64,000 bases of DNA from an uncultured Chlorobiaceae bacterium (GTDB lineage: Bacteria > Bacteroidota > Chlorobiia > Chlorobiales > Chlorobiaceae), in NCBI GenBank assembly GCA_903843305.1, contig CAIMPI010000046.1, forward strand, positions 1 to 64,000. Direction: 5' to 3'. The number at the start of each line of letters is the position of its first letter. Position 1 is the first letter of the stretch. The notes under the pieces are model-generated. The model did no database searches, was not told where the DNA came from, and was given only the letters and a program-made list of their open reading frames with translations. Shown here one piece after another: positions 28,161 through 37,517 of the stretch. The position numbers and the translations under genes were made by a program.

Positions 28161-29513
28161 ATGGGAGGACAACATGCTGCCTTTATGCTGGCCGCCCCAT
28201 CAAGTGGTTCCGGAAAAACAACCATAACTCTCGCACTCTTGAGGATGTTTGCCCAGCGGGGGCTGGCGGTTCAGCCGTTCAAGTGCGGGCCGGATTATCT
28301 CGATACTCGCTTGCACACCATGGCGGCCTCGTTTGGCGGGCGCGAGGGGGTCGGGATCAATCTTGATACTTTTATGGCCTCAAAGGAGCATGTTCAGGGG
28401 CTGTTCAGCCGCTACTCATCGGGTGCTGATGTCGCTGTGGTTGAGGGTGTTATGGGGCTTTTTGACGGGGCTGAAAAATCGCAAGGGAGCAGCGCTGAAA
28501 TTGCCATGCTGCTTGGTATTCCCGTTATCATGGTCATCAACGCTCAAAGCATGGCCTATTCGGCGGCGCCGATGCTCTATGGTTTTCGGACGTTTGATCC
28601 CGCGCTGAACCTTACAGGGGTGATTTTCAACCAGGTCAATACCTCTTCTCATTACAGCTACCTTGAAGCTGCAGCTCGTGATTCCGGAGTTGAACCGCTG
28701 GGCTATGTTCCCCGCAGTGAAGCGGTGGCGATCAGTGAGCGTCATCTTGGTCTTGACACCTCTGCCGCGTATGACCGGGAGGGAGTAATTGCCGCCATGG
28801 CAGAGCATGTTGGTAAAACTGTGAATGTTGACCGATTGCTGGAGATTGCGCAGGTGGAGAGATCTTGCACTCCTGTTCTTCCGCCGTCAATGGTAAAGGG
28901 TAATAAAGTCATTGCCGTGGCCCGTGACGAGGCGTTCAACTTTGTCTATCGCGAAAATATTGATGTGCTGGGCGAATATGGTCGCTTGTTGTTTTTCAGT
29001 CCACTGCATGATGAACGTTTGCCTGAAGCAGACATGCTTTACCTTGCGGGAGGCTACCCTGAACTCTATGCGGAACAGCTCTCTGCCAACAGCTTCATGC
29101 GTGAGCAGATCGCAGCTTATAGCCGCAATGGCGGGCGTGTCTATGCCGAGTGTGGCGGCATGATGTACCTTGGGAAAACAATAACGCTCAAGGATGGTTC
29201 GGTGTATCCCATGTGCGGTGCGCTTGATCTGGAGACAACCATGCAGGAGTCCAGACTGATTCTCGGTTACAGGAAAGTTGTTTTGAATGGTTCTTCACAA
29301 GAGCTTCGAGGCCATGAATTTCACTATTCACGCGTCAGCTATCAGGGAGAATTGCTGAACATTGCAGCGGTAAAAAACGCCCGAGGCGAAAATATGACAA
29401 CACCCCTTTTAAAAATAAACAACACGACAGCCTCATACATTCATCTTTACTGGGGCGAAATGCGTCAGGTACCCGCAATGCTTTTTTCGCTTGAGAACTG
29501 CATAACGCACTGA
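28161..29513 (+). CDS. cobB: Cobyrinate a,c-diamide synthase
   Basis: Amidates cobyrinate at the a and c side chains in corrin synthesis (called CbiA in the anaerobic pathway, CobB in the aerobic one). The 450-residue protein has a P-loop APSSGSGKTTITLAL, the PFKCGPDYLDTRLH segment, VEGVMGLFDGAE, and a C-terminal glutamine-amidotransferase-like domain with the catalytic Cys in YAECGGMMYLG and a late His in GHEFHYS. Green sulfur bacteria make cobalamin for bacteriochlorophyll synthesis and other enzymes; the remaining cob/cbi genes are not in this window. Confidence 0.94.
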   Translation: MGGQHAAFMLAAPSSGSGKTTITLALLRMFAQRGLAVQPFKCGPDYLDTRLHTMAASFGGREGVGINLDTFMASKEHVQGLFSRYSSGADVAVVEGVMGLFDGAEKSQGSSAEIAMLLGIPVIMVINAQSMAYSAAPMLYGFRTFDPALNLTGVIFNQVNTSSHYSYLEAAARDSGVEPLGYVPRSEAVAISERHLGLDTSAAYDREGVIAAMAEHVGKTVNVDRLLEIAQVERSCTPVLPPSMVKGNKVIAVARDEAFNFVYRENIDVLGEYGRLLFFSPLHDERLPEADMLYLAGGYPELYAEQLSANSFMREQIAAYSRNGGRVYAECGGMMYLGKTITLKDGSVYPMCGALDLETTMQESRLILGYRKVVLNGSSQELRGHEFHYSRVSYQGELLNIAAVKNARGENMTTPLLKINNTTASYIHLYWGEMRQVPAMLFSLENCITH

Positions 29514-29556
29514 TGACTTTTGTTGTAGCTTTCGGAGTGTCACATCGATATGCGTA

Positions 29557-29691
29557 GGTCGCCGAGGAGCACCTCGATACGGGCTTCGCCCTACTCGGTG
29601 TCCAGCAGTGGCGTATCTTGCGGTTGAACCATTTGGCAGAGTATACTGATCGGTCGCCGAGTAGCACGAAGTGCGTATCGAGGCACTACTC
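29557..29691. repeat. REPIN-like pair of inverted short repeats
   Basis: Two copies of a 29-base motif lie head to head, about 50 bases apart. Copy 1 (29557-29603, read on the minus strand) is CCGAGTAG-GGCGAAGCC-CGTATCGAGG; copy 2 (29656-29683, plus strand) is CCGAGTAG-CACGAAGTG-CGTATCGAGG. The flanks are identical and only the stem differs, by paired compensatory changes (GGC/GCC against CAC/GTG) around a GAA loop. GTAG stands immediately before each hairpin, as in REP elements mobilised by RAYT transposases. GGTCGCCGAG precedes both copies. Copy 2 runs to the stop codon of the next gene. Confidence 0.7.
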
Positions 29692-30160
29692 ACAACATAA
29701 ACTCCAAATCATACCCCTCAGTTACCGACTCTTCGACAAACACACCGAGTTTCGCAAGAAAAACAAGAAACCTTGCCGGATCAATGTCACGAAAGTATGC
29801 TACCCCAATCGGCTGATCCTGCCAGCCGAGCAGAATGGTTTCATGATGTTCTGGATCAATGGATGCCATGCGTTCAACAATAATCTTTTTCATGCGTCCA
29901 AGGTTGCTGTTATGTAGAAAAGCTTCATCCCAACTGTCAAGTCCGTTGTTGCTTTCCGAGATGAATGGCAGGTTGTTCAAGAGCTCAGGTATGCCGTAAT
30001 GAAAAAACGCAGCATAATTGTGGGCATCGATCTCCAGAGAGCTGTACGGTTTGTACGATGTATCCTGAAGTCGTACCCGATATATGGTGCCTGTACGGTA
30101 TATTGAAAGCTCGCGGTGTACGGGGCTGGTGTCATCAATAAGGATGTGTTGAACATTCAT
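29690..30160 (-). CDS. Hypothetical protein, no recognised family
   Basis: A 156-residue acidic soluble protein (MNVQHILIDDTSPVHREL). No signal peptide, membrane segment or catalytic motif stands out; the C-terminal half has hydrophobic segments (RFLVFLAKLGVFVEE) typical of a folded alpha/beta protein. The stop codon lies at the end of the REPIN repeat. It is divergent from clpC. The frame is fully open and in a normal gene position, so I regard it as real. Confidence 0.65.
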   Translation of the reverse strand: MNVQHILIDDTSPVHRELSIYRTGTIYRVRLQDTSYKPYSSLEIDAHNYAAFFHYGIPELLNNLPFISESNNGLDSWDEAFLHNSNLGRMKKIIVERMASIDPEHHETILLGWQDQPIGVAYFRDIDPARFLVFLAKLGVFVEESVTEGYDLEFML

Positions 30161-30347
30161 GGCTGAGTCAGAGAAAAAGAGAACCTTTAATCGATAGAGA
30201 GAGTTGTATGTTTTTATGGAATTGCTTTTAACATAGCTATCTTTAAGAAATTATTTTTTGAGTTCATTTTTGCTTGGACATATCGGTATATGATCAAACT
30301 GGGCACTCAATACAATATTCACAACAATTTTATCGACAAATAAAAGA

Positions 30348-32870
30348 ATGGAAGGAAATTTTTCAGATAGAGTACAGGATGTTATTCGTCTCAGTCGCGA
30401 GGAAGCGTTGCGGTTGGGTCATGATTACATCGGTACGGAGCACCTTCTTCTTGGTCTTATCAGGGAAGGGGAGGGGGTCGGTGCCAGAATATTAAAGAAT
30501 CTCAATATAGATTTGTTTGGTCTCAAGATGAAAATTGAGGAGAGTACGCACCCAAGGGTTGCTGAAACCCAGATGGGTAATGTTCCCCTGACCAAGCAGG
30601 CGGAAAAGGTGCTGAAAATTACCTATCTCGAAGCAAAAATATGCAAGTCAAATGTTATTGGAACTGAGCACCTGCTGTTGTCGATCATGAAAGGGGATGA
30701 CAATATTGCTGCCCAGATTCTCGAACAGTTTGGCGTGACGTATGATCTTGTAAGGGATGAGCTGATGGGTATTTCGAGCAGCAAGAGCGAAGCGGATGAG
30801 CCTTCTATGGAAGGTTCATATTCGTCGGGAGGATCTGAACGGCAGCAAAAAAAGGCGGATCCGAGAAAAGGTGAGAAAACAAAAACACCTGTGCTTGATA
30901 ATTTTGGACGTGATCTGACTCGTTTAGCCCTTGATGATAAACTCGATCCTATTATCGGACGTGAAAAGGAGATAGAGCGAGTTGCCCAGGTGTTAAGCCG
31001 TCGTAAAAAAAATAATCCAGTGTTGATTGGTGAGCCTGGTGTTGGCAAGACTGCCATTGCTGAAGGTCTTGCTCTCAAGATTGTGCAGCGCAAAGTTTCC
31101 AGGGTTCTCTATGACAAACGGGTGGTAGCCCTTGATCTTGCAGCGCTTGTTGCTGGTACCAAATACAGGGGGCAGTTTGAGGAAAGAATGAAAGCTCTCA
31201 TGAATGAGTTGGAGCGGTCACGTGATGTGATTCTTTTCATTGATGAATTACATACTATCGTCGGAGCTGGCGGCGCATCTGGTTCTCTTGATGCCAGCAA
31301 TATCTTTAAGCCCGCACTTGCCCGAGGCGAACTACAGTGTATTGGTGCTACAACGCTTGACGAGTACCGTCAGTTTATTGAAAAGGATGGTGCTCTTGAT
31401 CGTCGGTTCCAGAAAATCATGGTAGAACCAACTTCGGTTGATGAGACTATACAGATTCTGAACAACATCAAGTCGAAGTATGAGTCTCACCATCATGTCA
31501 ACTATTCTGAAAATTCAATCGAGAAGGCTGTAAAGCTATCCGAGCGTTATATCACTGACCGTTTTTTGCCTGATAAAGCCATTGATGTTATGGATGAAGC
31601 CGGGGCGCGTGTTCACCTGAGCAATATTCATGTCCCACAGGAGATTCTTGAGCTTGAAAAATCGATAGAGGAGGTTAAAAGCGAGAAGAATCAAGTGGTG
31701 AAAATGCAGAATTTTGAGGAGGCAGCAAGGCTTCGTGACAGGGAGAAAAGTATGCTTGATGCACTTGACCAGGCAAAGCAGGATTGGGAGGACAGGGCAT
31801 CTGAAAGTGTCTATGATGTCACCGAGGCTGATATCACATCGGTCATTGCCATGATGACTGGTATTCCTGTTGCGCGGGTTGCCCAATCGGAATCTAAAAA
31901 ATTGCTCACGATGGAAGCTGATCTCACCAAAGAGGTGATTGGTCAGGATGAAGCGATCAAAAAAATTACAAAGGCGATACAACGGACTCGTGCCGGGCTG
32001 AAAGATCCCTCGCGTCCGATCGGCTCCTTTATTTTTCTTGGTCCGACTGGTGTTGGCAAGACCGAACTTGCCAAAGCACTCACTCGCTATCTTTTTGACA
32101 GCGAAGATGCACTCATCAGGGCTGATATGAGTGAGTATATGGAGAAGTTCTCAGTCAGTCGTCTTGTTGGAGCTCCTCCCGGATATGTCGGCTACGAAGA
32201 GGGTGGCCAGTTAACTGAAAAGGTGCGTCGCAAGCCTTATGCTGTGGTGCTTATTGATGAGATTGAGAAGGCGCATCCAGATGTTTTCAATATTTTGCTT
32301 CAAGTACTTGATGAAGGTATTCTGACGGATGGTATGGGTAGAAAAGTTGATTTTCGTAACACCGTTATTATCATGACGTCGAATATCGGCGCTAAGGACA
32401 TCAAAAGTTTTGGAGCAGGATCGGGCATGGGTTTTACTCCTCCTGATGACTCGACCGGAAATTACAAGGCGATGAAGTCAACCATTGAGGATGCTCTTAA
32501 ACGTGTGTTCAATCCTGAATTCCTTAATCGAATTGATGATATTATCGTTTTTCATCCGCTTGAGAAGCAGCATATTTTTAAGATTATTGATATTACTGCT
32601 GGTAAGCTCTTCAAAAGACTCCACGATATGGGTATTGAGGTACAAATCGATGAAAATGCCAAGGAGTTTCTTGTTGACAAGGGTTATGACCAGAAATATG
32701 GTGCACGTCCTCTCAAAAGGGCTTTGCAGAAGTATGTAGAAGATCCCCTTGCCGAAGAGATGCTGAAAGGGCGGTTTTCGGAGGGCAGTATTATCAGGAT
32801 ATCCTTTGATGAAAAGGAGAAGGAACTGCGTTTTCTTGATGGCGAGGGTTCCTCCACAAATGGCAAATGA
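30348..32870 (+). CDS. clpC: ATP-dependent Clp protease ATP-binding subunit ClpC
   Basis: Hexameric AAA+ unfoldase that feeds proteins to ClpP. The 840-residue protein has the N-terminal double Clp_N repeat (about 1-145), a first AAA+ domain with Walker A GEPGVGKT at 228, a UVR-type segment near 450 ([14 protein letters not shown]), a second AAA+ domain with Walker A GPTGVGKT at 565 and a C-terminal D2 domain with [12 protein letters not shown]. The UVR segment and short middle region distinguish it from ClpB and ClpA. The start at 30348 ([20 protein letters not shown]) is the family's standard beginning. A perfect terminator follows. Confidence 0.96.
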   Translation: MEGNFSDRVQDVIRLSREEALRLGHDYIGTEHLLLGLIREGEGVGARILKNLNIDLFGLKMKIEESTHPRVAETQMGNVPLTKQAEKVLKITYLEAKICKSNVIGTEHLLLSIMKGDDNIAAQILEQFGVTYDLVRDELMGISSSKSEADEPSMEGSYSSGGSERQQKKADPRKGEKTKTPVLDNFGRDLTRLALDDKLDPIIGREKEIERVAQVLSRRKKNNPVLIGEPGVGKTAIAEGLALKIVQRKVSRVLYDKRVVALDLAALVAGTKYRGQFEERMKALMNELERSRDVILFIDELHTIVGAGGASGSLDASNIFKPALARGELQCIGATTLDEYRQFIEKDGALDRRFQKIMVEPTSVDETIQILNNIKSKYESHHHVNYSENSIEKAVKLSERYITDRFLPDKAIDVMDEAGARVHLSNIHVPQEILELEKSIEEVKSEKNQVVKMQNFEEAARLRDREKSMLDALDQAKQDWEDRASESVYDVTEADITSVIAMMTGIPVARVAQSESKKLLTMEADLTKEVIGQDEAIKKITKAIQRTRAGLKDPSRPIGSFIFLGPTGVGKTELAKALTRYLFDSEDALIRADMSEYMEKFSVSRLVGAPPGYVGYEEGGQLTEKVRRKPYAVVLIDEIEKAHPDVFNILLQVLDEGILTDGMGRKVDFRNTVIIMTSNIGAKDIKSFGAGSGMGFTPPDDSTGNYKAMKSTIEDALKRVFNPEFLNRIDDIIVFHPLEKQHIFKIIDITAGKLFKRLHDMGIEVQIDENAKEFLVDKGYDQKYGARPLKRALQKYVEDPLAEEMLKGRFSEGSIIRISFDEKEKELRFLDGEGSSTNGK

Positions 32871-32911
32871 GAACATGAAAAAACCCCGGAAACCGGGGTT
32901 TTTTCATGTTC
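32871..32911. terminator. Perfect 19-bp bidirectional terminator
   Basis: Arms 32871-32889 and 32893-32911 are exact reverse complements around a 3-base AAA loop, with CCCCGG/CCGGGG at the tip and A- and T-runs below. It begins right after the clpC stop and ends 2 bases before the stop codon of trpB2, so it serves both convergent genes. Confidence 0.9.
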
Positions 32912-32913
32912 TA

Positions 32914-34284
32914 TTATTGTGGAGGTATCGGATGATCTTTGACTGCTGCAAGTGACCGTTGCAGGAACTCTTCTGGCAGTCGGTAGTCACTGATTTTTCC
33001 TGATAAGAAAGCATCATAACCCTGCAGATCCATCAGTCCATGTCCCGACCAATTCATAAGAATCACCTTTTCTTTGCTCTCCTCTTTTGCTTTTTTCGCT
33101 TCACGGATGGTCTGTGCGATGGCATGAGAGGTTTCAGGCGCCGGTATGAACCCTTCGGTATGGGCAAACAGCAAAGCTGCTTCGTAGCACTCTGTCTGAG
33201 GAATAGAGGTTGCGTCAATCAGTCCAAGCTGTTTGACATGGCTCACCAGTGGCGCCATTCCATGGTAGCGCAACCCCCCGGCATGAATTGCAGGAGGAAT
33301 AAAGCCGTGACCAAGGCTGTGCATTGGTAGCAGCGGCGTCATTTTTGCAACATCACCGTTATCGTAAATGTATGGGCCTCTGGTAAGGGTTGGGCAAGCT
33401 TCAGGCTCTGTTGCAATAATCTGAATATCTCTACCGTGGATTTTGTCGCAGATAAAGGGGAAGCTGATGCCGGCAAAGTTCGATCCTCCACCAGCGCAGC
33501 CGATAACAATATCAGGATAAAGGCTGACCTTTTCAAGCTGTTTGCGGGCTTCAAGGCCGATAATGGTCTGGTGCAGCATCACATGGTTCAGGACGCTGCC
33601 GAGCGCATAGCGTGTATCATCGCGCTGTACTGCCAGCTCAATGGCTTCACTGATGGCGATGGCGAGGCTGCCAGGAGTGTCGGGTGTCTCCGCCAGAATT
33701 CGTCGTCCTGTCTCGGTTTGCATGCTTGGGCTGGCAATGCACTCTGCCCCCCAGGTGTTCATCATGATTTTGCGGAAAGGTTTCTGGTCGAAACTGATTC
33801 TGACCATAAAGACTTTACAGTCGATACCGACCAGTTTGCAGCTCATGGCAAGGGCGCTGCCCCATTGGCCCGCGCCAGTTTCAGTAATGAGATGCTTTAT
33901 GCCAAATTGCTTGTTGTACCATGCCTGGGCAACAGCGGAATTGGGTTTGTGGCTTCCGGCAGGCGAAACACCTTCATTTTTATAAAAGATTTTTGCCGGA
34001 GTTTTTAAGGCAGCTTCAAGTCGGTGGGCACGGTAGAGGGGGGATGGACGCCAGAGTTTCAGAATCGCCTGCACCTCCTGTGGAATTTCAATCCATCGTT
34101 CAGTGCTCATCTCCTGCTCAATAAGGTTCATCGGAAAAACCTTCGCAAGGGCATCGGGTCCTACCGGTTTGCCATCGGGCCCTAATGGCGGAGGCATCGG
34201 TGAGGGGAGATCAGCTTGTATATTATACCACTGGCGTGGCATTTCCTCTTCGTTCAGCAGGATCTTTGTAAGTTCCGAACTCAT
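32914..34284 (-). CDS. trpB2: Tryptophan synthase beta-like protein, TrpB2 type
   Basis: PLP enzyme that joins indole and serine to tryptophan; the TrpB2 branch usually lacks an adjacent trpA. The 456-residue protein has the long N-terminal extension of that branch ([21 protein letters not shown]), the PLP lysine in [22 protein letters not shown], the phosphate-binding [10 protein letters not shown] and the C-terminal LMNWSGHG. It stands alone, without trpA or other trp genes, as usual for TrpB2; a second trpB may exist elsewhere. Role inferred from the family. Confidence 0.93.
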   Translation of the reverse strand: MSSELTKILLNEEEMPRQWYNIQADLPSPMPPPLGPDGKPVGPDALAKVFPMNLIEQEMSTERWIEIPQEVQAILKLWRPSPLYRAHRLEAALKTPAKIFYKNEGVSPAGSHKPNSAVAQAWYNKQFGIKHLITETGAGQWGSALAMSCKLVGIDCKVFMVRISFDQKPFRKIMMNTWGAECIASPSMQTETGRRILAETPDTPGSLAIAISEAIELAVQRDDTRYALGSVLNHVMLHQTIIGLEARKQLEKVSLYPDIVIGCAGGGSNFAGISFPFICDKIHGRDIQIIATEPEACPTLTRGPYIYDNGDVAKMTPLLPMHSLGHGFIPPAIHAGGLRYHGMAPLVSHVKQLGLIDATSIPQTECYEAALLFAHTEGFIPAPETSHAIAQTIREAKKAKEESKEKVILMNWSGHGLMDLQGYDAFLSGKISDYRLPEEFLQRSLAAVKDHPIPPQ

Positions 34285-34339
34285 GATAGCTGTGAATTAA
34301 AAATGAAGGAGTACTGCAAGAGAATAAAATAGCCTTCTA

Positions 34340-34428
34340 TGGTGCCGAAGACGGGAATCGAACCCGTACGTCCATTGCTGAACACGGGATTTTAAGTCCC
34401 GGGCGTCTACCAATTCCGCCACTTCGGC
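34340..34428 (-). tRNA. tRNA-Leu, anticodon TAA
   Basis: Read on the minus strand it begins GCCGAAGTGGCGGAATTGG and ends CTTCGGCACCA; the acceptor arm pairs fully. The anticodon loop CTTAAAA gives TAA (reads UUA and UUG), and a long variable arm typical of class II tRNAs is present. The 3' CCA is encoded in the genome, unlike tRNA-Pro in this window. It lies between trpB2 and thiL. Confidence 0.96.
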
Positions 34429-34532
34429 CTTTTGTTCTGCGTTACAGGGCAGGCAATTTACCATCTTTGTACTGTTTCCCCAAAAAATAAATGGTTCTTG
34501 CTCTGCCCTCTTTATTCCGAAAGCACTGGATG

Positions 34533-35600
34533 TTACGAACTGAAATGGTCGAAACCGCTGATCGATGCAAGGTCAATATTCATGCCATACCTATCGCAAA
34601 GATTTACACCCGAATCCGGGTCGGTTATCTCTCCAATGATCGATATTTCCCTGGTATCCGCAATGATCTGGTATTTCTCTCTCGGAATGGTAAAGAGTAA
34701 CTGGTAATCTTCGCCACCGGTGAGCGCCCAGGTGAGGGCGTCATCCTGCAGTTCATCAGCAATCCGGCGTGTACTTGAGTGGATCGGAAGATGATTTTCA
34801 TGAATCAGGGCGCCAGTGTTTGATTTGTGACAGATATGCTTGAGGTCAGAGCTGAGTCCATCGGAGATGTCGATCATCGAAGATGGATGAATATTTTTCG
34901 AATGGAAGTATCTTATTATATCAATTCGTGCAAGGGGAAGCAATTGTTGTTGTATGGCTTCGCTGTACTCTTTCAAGTCAGCCATAACGTTTTTTGTATA
35001 GGGCTCGTTGTTTTCGATATGGTTCAGCATGATCTCTTTTTCGCGCATGAGGAGTTTCAGACCAGCCGCAGCACCGCCAAGAGAGCCAGTAACACAAAGT
35101 AGTTCTCCAGGTTTTGCGCCGCTTCTGTGGGTAAGCTGCTCAGGTGAAACCTCTCCAACTATGGTAATAGAAATGACCAGCCCAGATCGTGAGGCGGATG
35201 TATCACCACCAGCGATGGCAAGGCCATACTCTTTTGCGGCATGACTCATGCCGATGTAGAGTTCCTCAATCATTGCGATCGGGAATGATTGAGGGACTGC
35301 AAGTGAAATCAATGCGTACCGGGGAAGTGCATTCATGGCACAGATATCGGATACATTGACACTTATGGCTTTACTGCCGAGATGTTTCAAGGGTGTTGTC
35401 ATCAGGTCGAAGTGCACCAGCTCGGCAAGAATATCGGTTGTCGATACCTGTAGAAGTTCTGCGGAAGGTTGAAAGACCGCGCAGTCGTCACCGATTCCTG
35501 TCAGCAGTTCCGGGACAGCCGCCAAAGTGGGGGCAGCAAGAGCAGCGATTTTGTTAATCAGGCCAAATTCCCCGATTTCCGGGATAGCTTTAAATGGCAT
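34533..35600 (-). CDS. thiL: Thiamine-monophosphate kinase
   Basis: Phosphorylates thiamine monophosphate to thiamine diphosphate, the cofactor of KorB and the TPP enzyme in this window. The 355-residue protein has the family's FGLINKIA start region, GIGDDCAVF, the SVNVSDICAM motif, GGDTSAS, LLCVTGSLGGAAAGL, DISDGLSSDLKHIC and GGEDYQLLFT. ATG 35600 (MPFKAIPEIGEFGLI) is the natural start; the frame is open to 35657 but the extra 19 residues are unconserved. It is divergent from ftsY. Confidence 0.95.
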   Translation of the reverse strand: MPFKAIPEIGEFGLINKIAALAAPTLAAVPELLTGIGDDCAVFQPSAELLQVSTTDILAELVHFDLMTTPLKHLGSKAISVNVSDICAMNALPRYALISLAVPQSFPIAMIEELYIGMSHAAKEYGLAIAGGDTSASRSGLVISITIVGEVSPEQLTHRSGAKPGELLCVTGSLGGAAAGLKLLMREKEIMLNHIENNEPYTKNVMADLKEYSEAIQQQLLPLARIDIIRYFHSKNIHPSSMIDISDGLSSDLKHICHKSNTGALIHENHLPIHSSTRRIADELQDDALTWALTGGEDYQLLFTIPREKYQIIADTREISIIGEITDPDSGVNLCDRYGMNIDLASISGFDHFSS

Positions 35601-35711
35601 ATTTTTGAGTAAATTAAGTTTCGTATAGTAATTATTAATGCCGAGCCCTTGTCTCATCCTATATTACTGAGGTCCAACTTTTATTAATAACAGGGATAAT
35701 ATCTGCTTTTT

Positions 35712-36656
35712 ATGGGTTTTTTTGACAAGTTCAAACTATCAAGGCTTAAGGAAGGGCTCGAAAAAACCAGGGATACCTTTCGCGAGAAGCTTGCTGTTAT
35801 AACAAAAGGAAAAACAGAGATCGATGACGAGTTTCTTGAGGAACTTGAAACGATTCTTGTTGCTGCCGATGTCGGGGTTGAGACCACGCTCGGGATTGTT
35901 GATGCGATTACAGAGAGGGCAAAAAAAGAAACTTATCACTCTGAAGCGGAGCTGAACAAAATGCTTATGGAGGAGATTCAGCAAATGCTTGAAGAGACGG
36001 GAGAGGAGCATCCGCTTGATTTTGATGCATTGCTTCCAGCGAAGCCATACGTCATTTTGATTGTCGGAGTGAACGGTGCAGGCAAGACCACCAGTGTTGC
36101 CAAACTGGCCCACAATTATGATAAAGCAGGGAAAAAAGTCATCATTGCCGCGGCTGATACTTTCAGGGCTGCGGCTTATGAACAGCTCCAGATATGGGCT
36201 GACAGGGCAGGCGTTCCAATGATCGGCCAAGGACAGGGTTCCGATCCAGCCTCGGTGGTTTATGATGCCGTCAGCGCAGCGGTTTCCCGAAATGCCGATG
36301 TAGTGCTTGTTGATACCGCAGGGCGCCTGCACAACAAAAGTCACTTAATGGAGGAGCTTGCCAAGATAATGCGGGTCGCTAAAAAGCGAATTCCCGCAGC
36401 TCCTCATGAGGTGCTGCTTGTACTTGATGGTACCACCGGGCAGAATGCCGTGCAGCAGGCAAGGGAGTTTACACGTTTTGTCAACGTTACTGGTCTTGTG
36501 GTTACCAAGCTCGATGGGACGGCAAAGGGCGGAATTGTGCTTTCGATTTCACGAGAGCTGAAGCTTCCAGTCAAATATATCGGCGTTGGCGAGAAAATTG
36601 ACGATCTTCAGTTGTTTGACCGTGCAGAGTTTGTTGCTGCGATTCTAGGACGTTAG
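35712..36656 (+). CDS. ftsY: Signal recognition particle receptor FtsY
   Basis: GTPase that docks SRP-ribosome complexes at the membrane. The 314-residue protein has only a short N-terminal part instead of the long acidic A domain of E. coli FtsY, then the four-helix N domain, the G domain with GVNGAGKTTSVAKLA, the DTFRAAAYEQL insertion-box region, DTAGRLHNKSHLMEEL and TKLDGTAKGG, and the C-terminal IGVGEKIDDLQLFD. Short FtsY forms are common outside the enterobacteria. Divergent from thiL, with about 110 bases between the two starts. Confidence 0.95.
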   Translation: MGFFDKFKLSRLKEGLEKTRDTFREKLAVITKGKTEIDDEFLEELETILVAADVGVETTLGIVDAITERAKKETYHSEAELNKMLMEEIQQMLEETGEEHPLDFDALLPAKPYVILIVGVNGAGKTTSVAKLAHNYDKAGKKVIIAAADTFRAAAYEQLQIWADRAGVPMIGQGQGSDPASVVYDAVSAAVSRNADVVLVDTAGRLHNKSHLMEELAKIMRVAKKRIPAAPHEVLLVLDGTTGQNAVQQAREFTRFVNVTGLVVTKLDGTAKGGIVLSISRELKLPVKYIGVGEKIDDLQLFDRAEFVAAILGR

Positions 36657-36829
36657 CTCGATGGCACTTTCTCTGTGATACTCTGAGCAGTATTTTTTAT
36701 CTAAAAATCGTAAACTGTGCTCTGGACATTGTTTTTTGTTGTTTTTGATGCAATATTAGCCACTTCAGTTAAAGAAGTATCAATATCTGTTGGTGGTTGA
36801 GAAAGGTAAGCACAAAATGATTATTTCTG

Positions 36830-37492
36830 ATGAAAGAATCGGAAAAACTTCATACTCTAAGACGAAGGGAGATGGTTGAAACGCTGAAAAAGTATGGGAT
36901 TGCTGATCAGCGTGTGCTTGATGTTTTTCAGAGGGTTCAACGACACCTTTTTTTTGATGTTGATGCCACTGATTTAGCCTATAATGACGGAGCTTATCCT
37001 ATTGGATTCGGCCAGACTATTTCTCAACCGTATACGGTTGCTTTTATGACGGCTTTGCTCGTTGAGCGATCTCCTTTTGGAAAAGTGCTTGAAATTGGCA
37101 CCGGCTCAGGTTATCAGGCGGCAATTCTTGAGGCCCTCGGTTATTGTGTTTATACCATCGAAAGGATTTTCGAGTTGTATGAAAGAGCTGAAAAACTTTT
37201 TTCCCGTCTTTGCCTGAATATAATCTGTCGTGGTGGAGATGGAACGCTGGGATGGGTTGATGAGGCCCCTTTTGATGGTATTATGGTCACTGCGGGAGCA
37301 CCTGCGGAACCGGAGTTGCTGATGCACCAGCTTGCAGAACACGGTAGTATGGTTATTCCAGTAGGTAATGCTGATTCTCAGCAGATGATGGTTATTACAA
37401 GGGATGGTGATACGTTCAGGAGAGAGGTATTTCAGCAGTTTACTTTTGTGCCCCTGGTTGGCAGGGAAGGTTGGAACGATACTGTTTTTTAA
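36830..37492 (+). CDS. pcm: Protein-L-isoaspartate O-methyltransferase
   Basis: Repairs damaged proteins by methylating isoaspartyl residues with S-adenosylmethionine. The 220-residue protein shows the SAM motif LEIGTGSGYQAAIL near residue 87, the QTISQPYTVAFM substrate segment just before it, GDGTLGWVDEAPFDGIMV and the closing LVPLVGREGW-like end (FVPLVGREGWNDTVF). It lies 25 bases upstream of the PpiD-like foldase gene in the same direction, a sensible pairing of two protein-quality functions. Confidence 0.95.
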   Translation: MKESEKLHTLRRREMVETLKKYGIADQRVLDVFQRVQRHLFFDVDATDLAYNDGAYPIGFGQTISQPYTVAFMTALLVERSPFGKVLEIGTGSGYQAAILEALGYCVYTIERIFELYERAEKLFSRLCLNIICRGGDGTLGWVDEAPFDGIMVTAGAPAEPELLMHQLAEHGSMVIPVGNADSQQMMVITRDGDTFRREVFQQFTFVPLVGREGWNDTVF

Positions 37493-37517
37493 CAACATCT
37501 TAATGAAGGAATGAACT

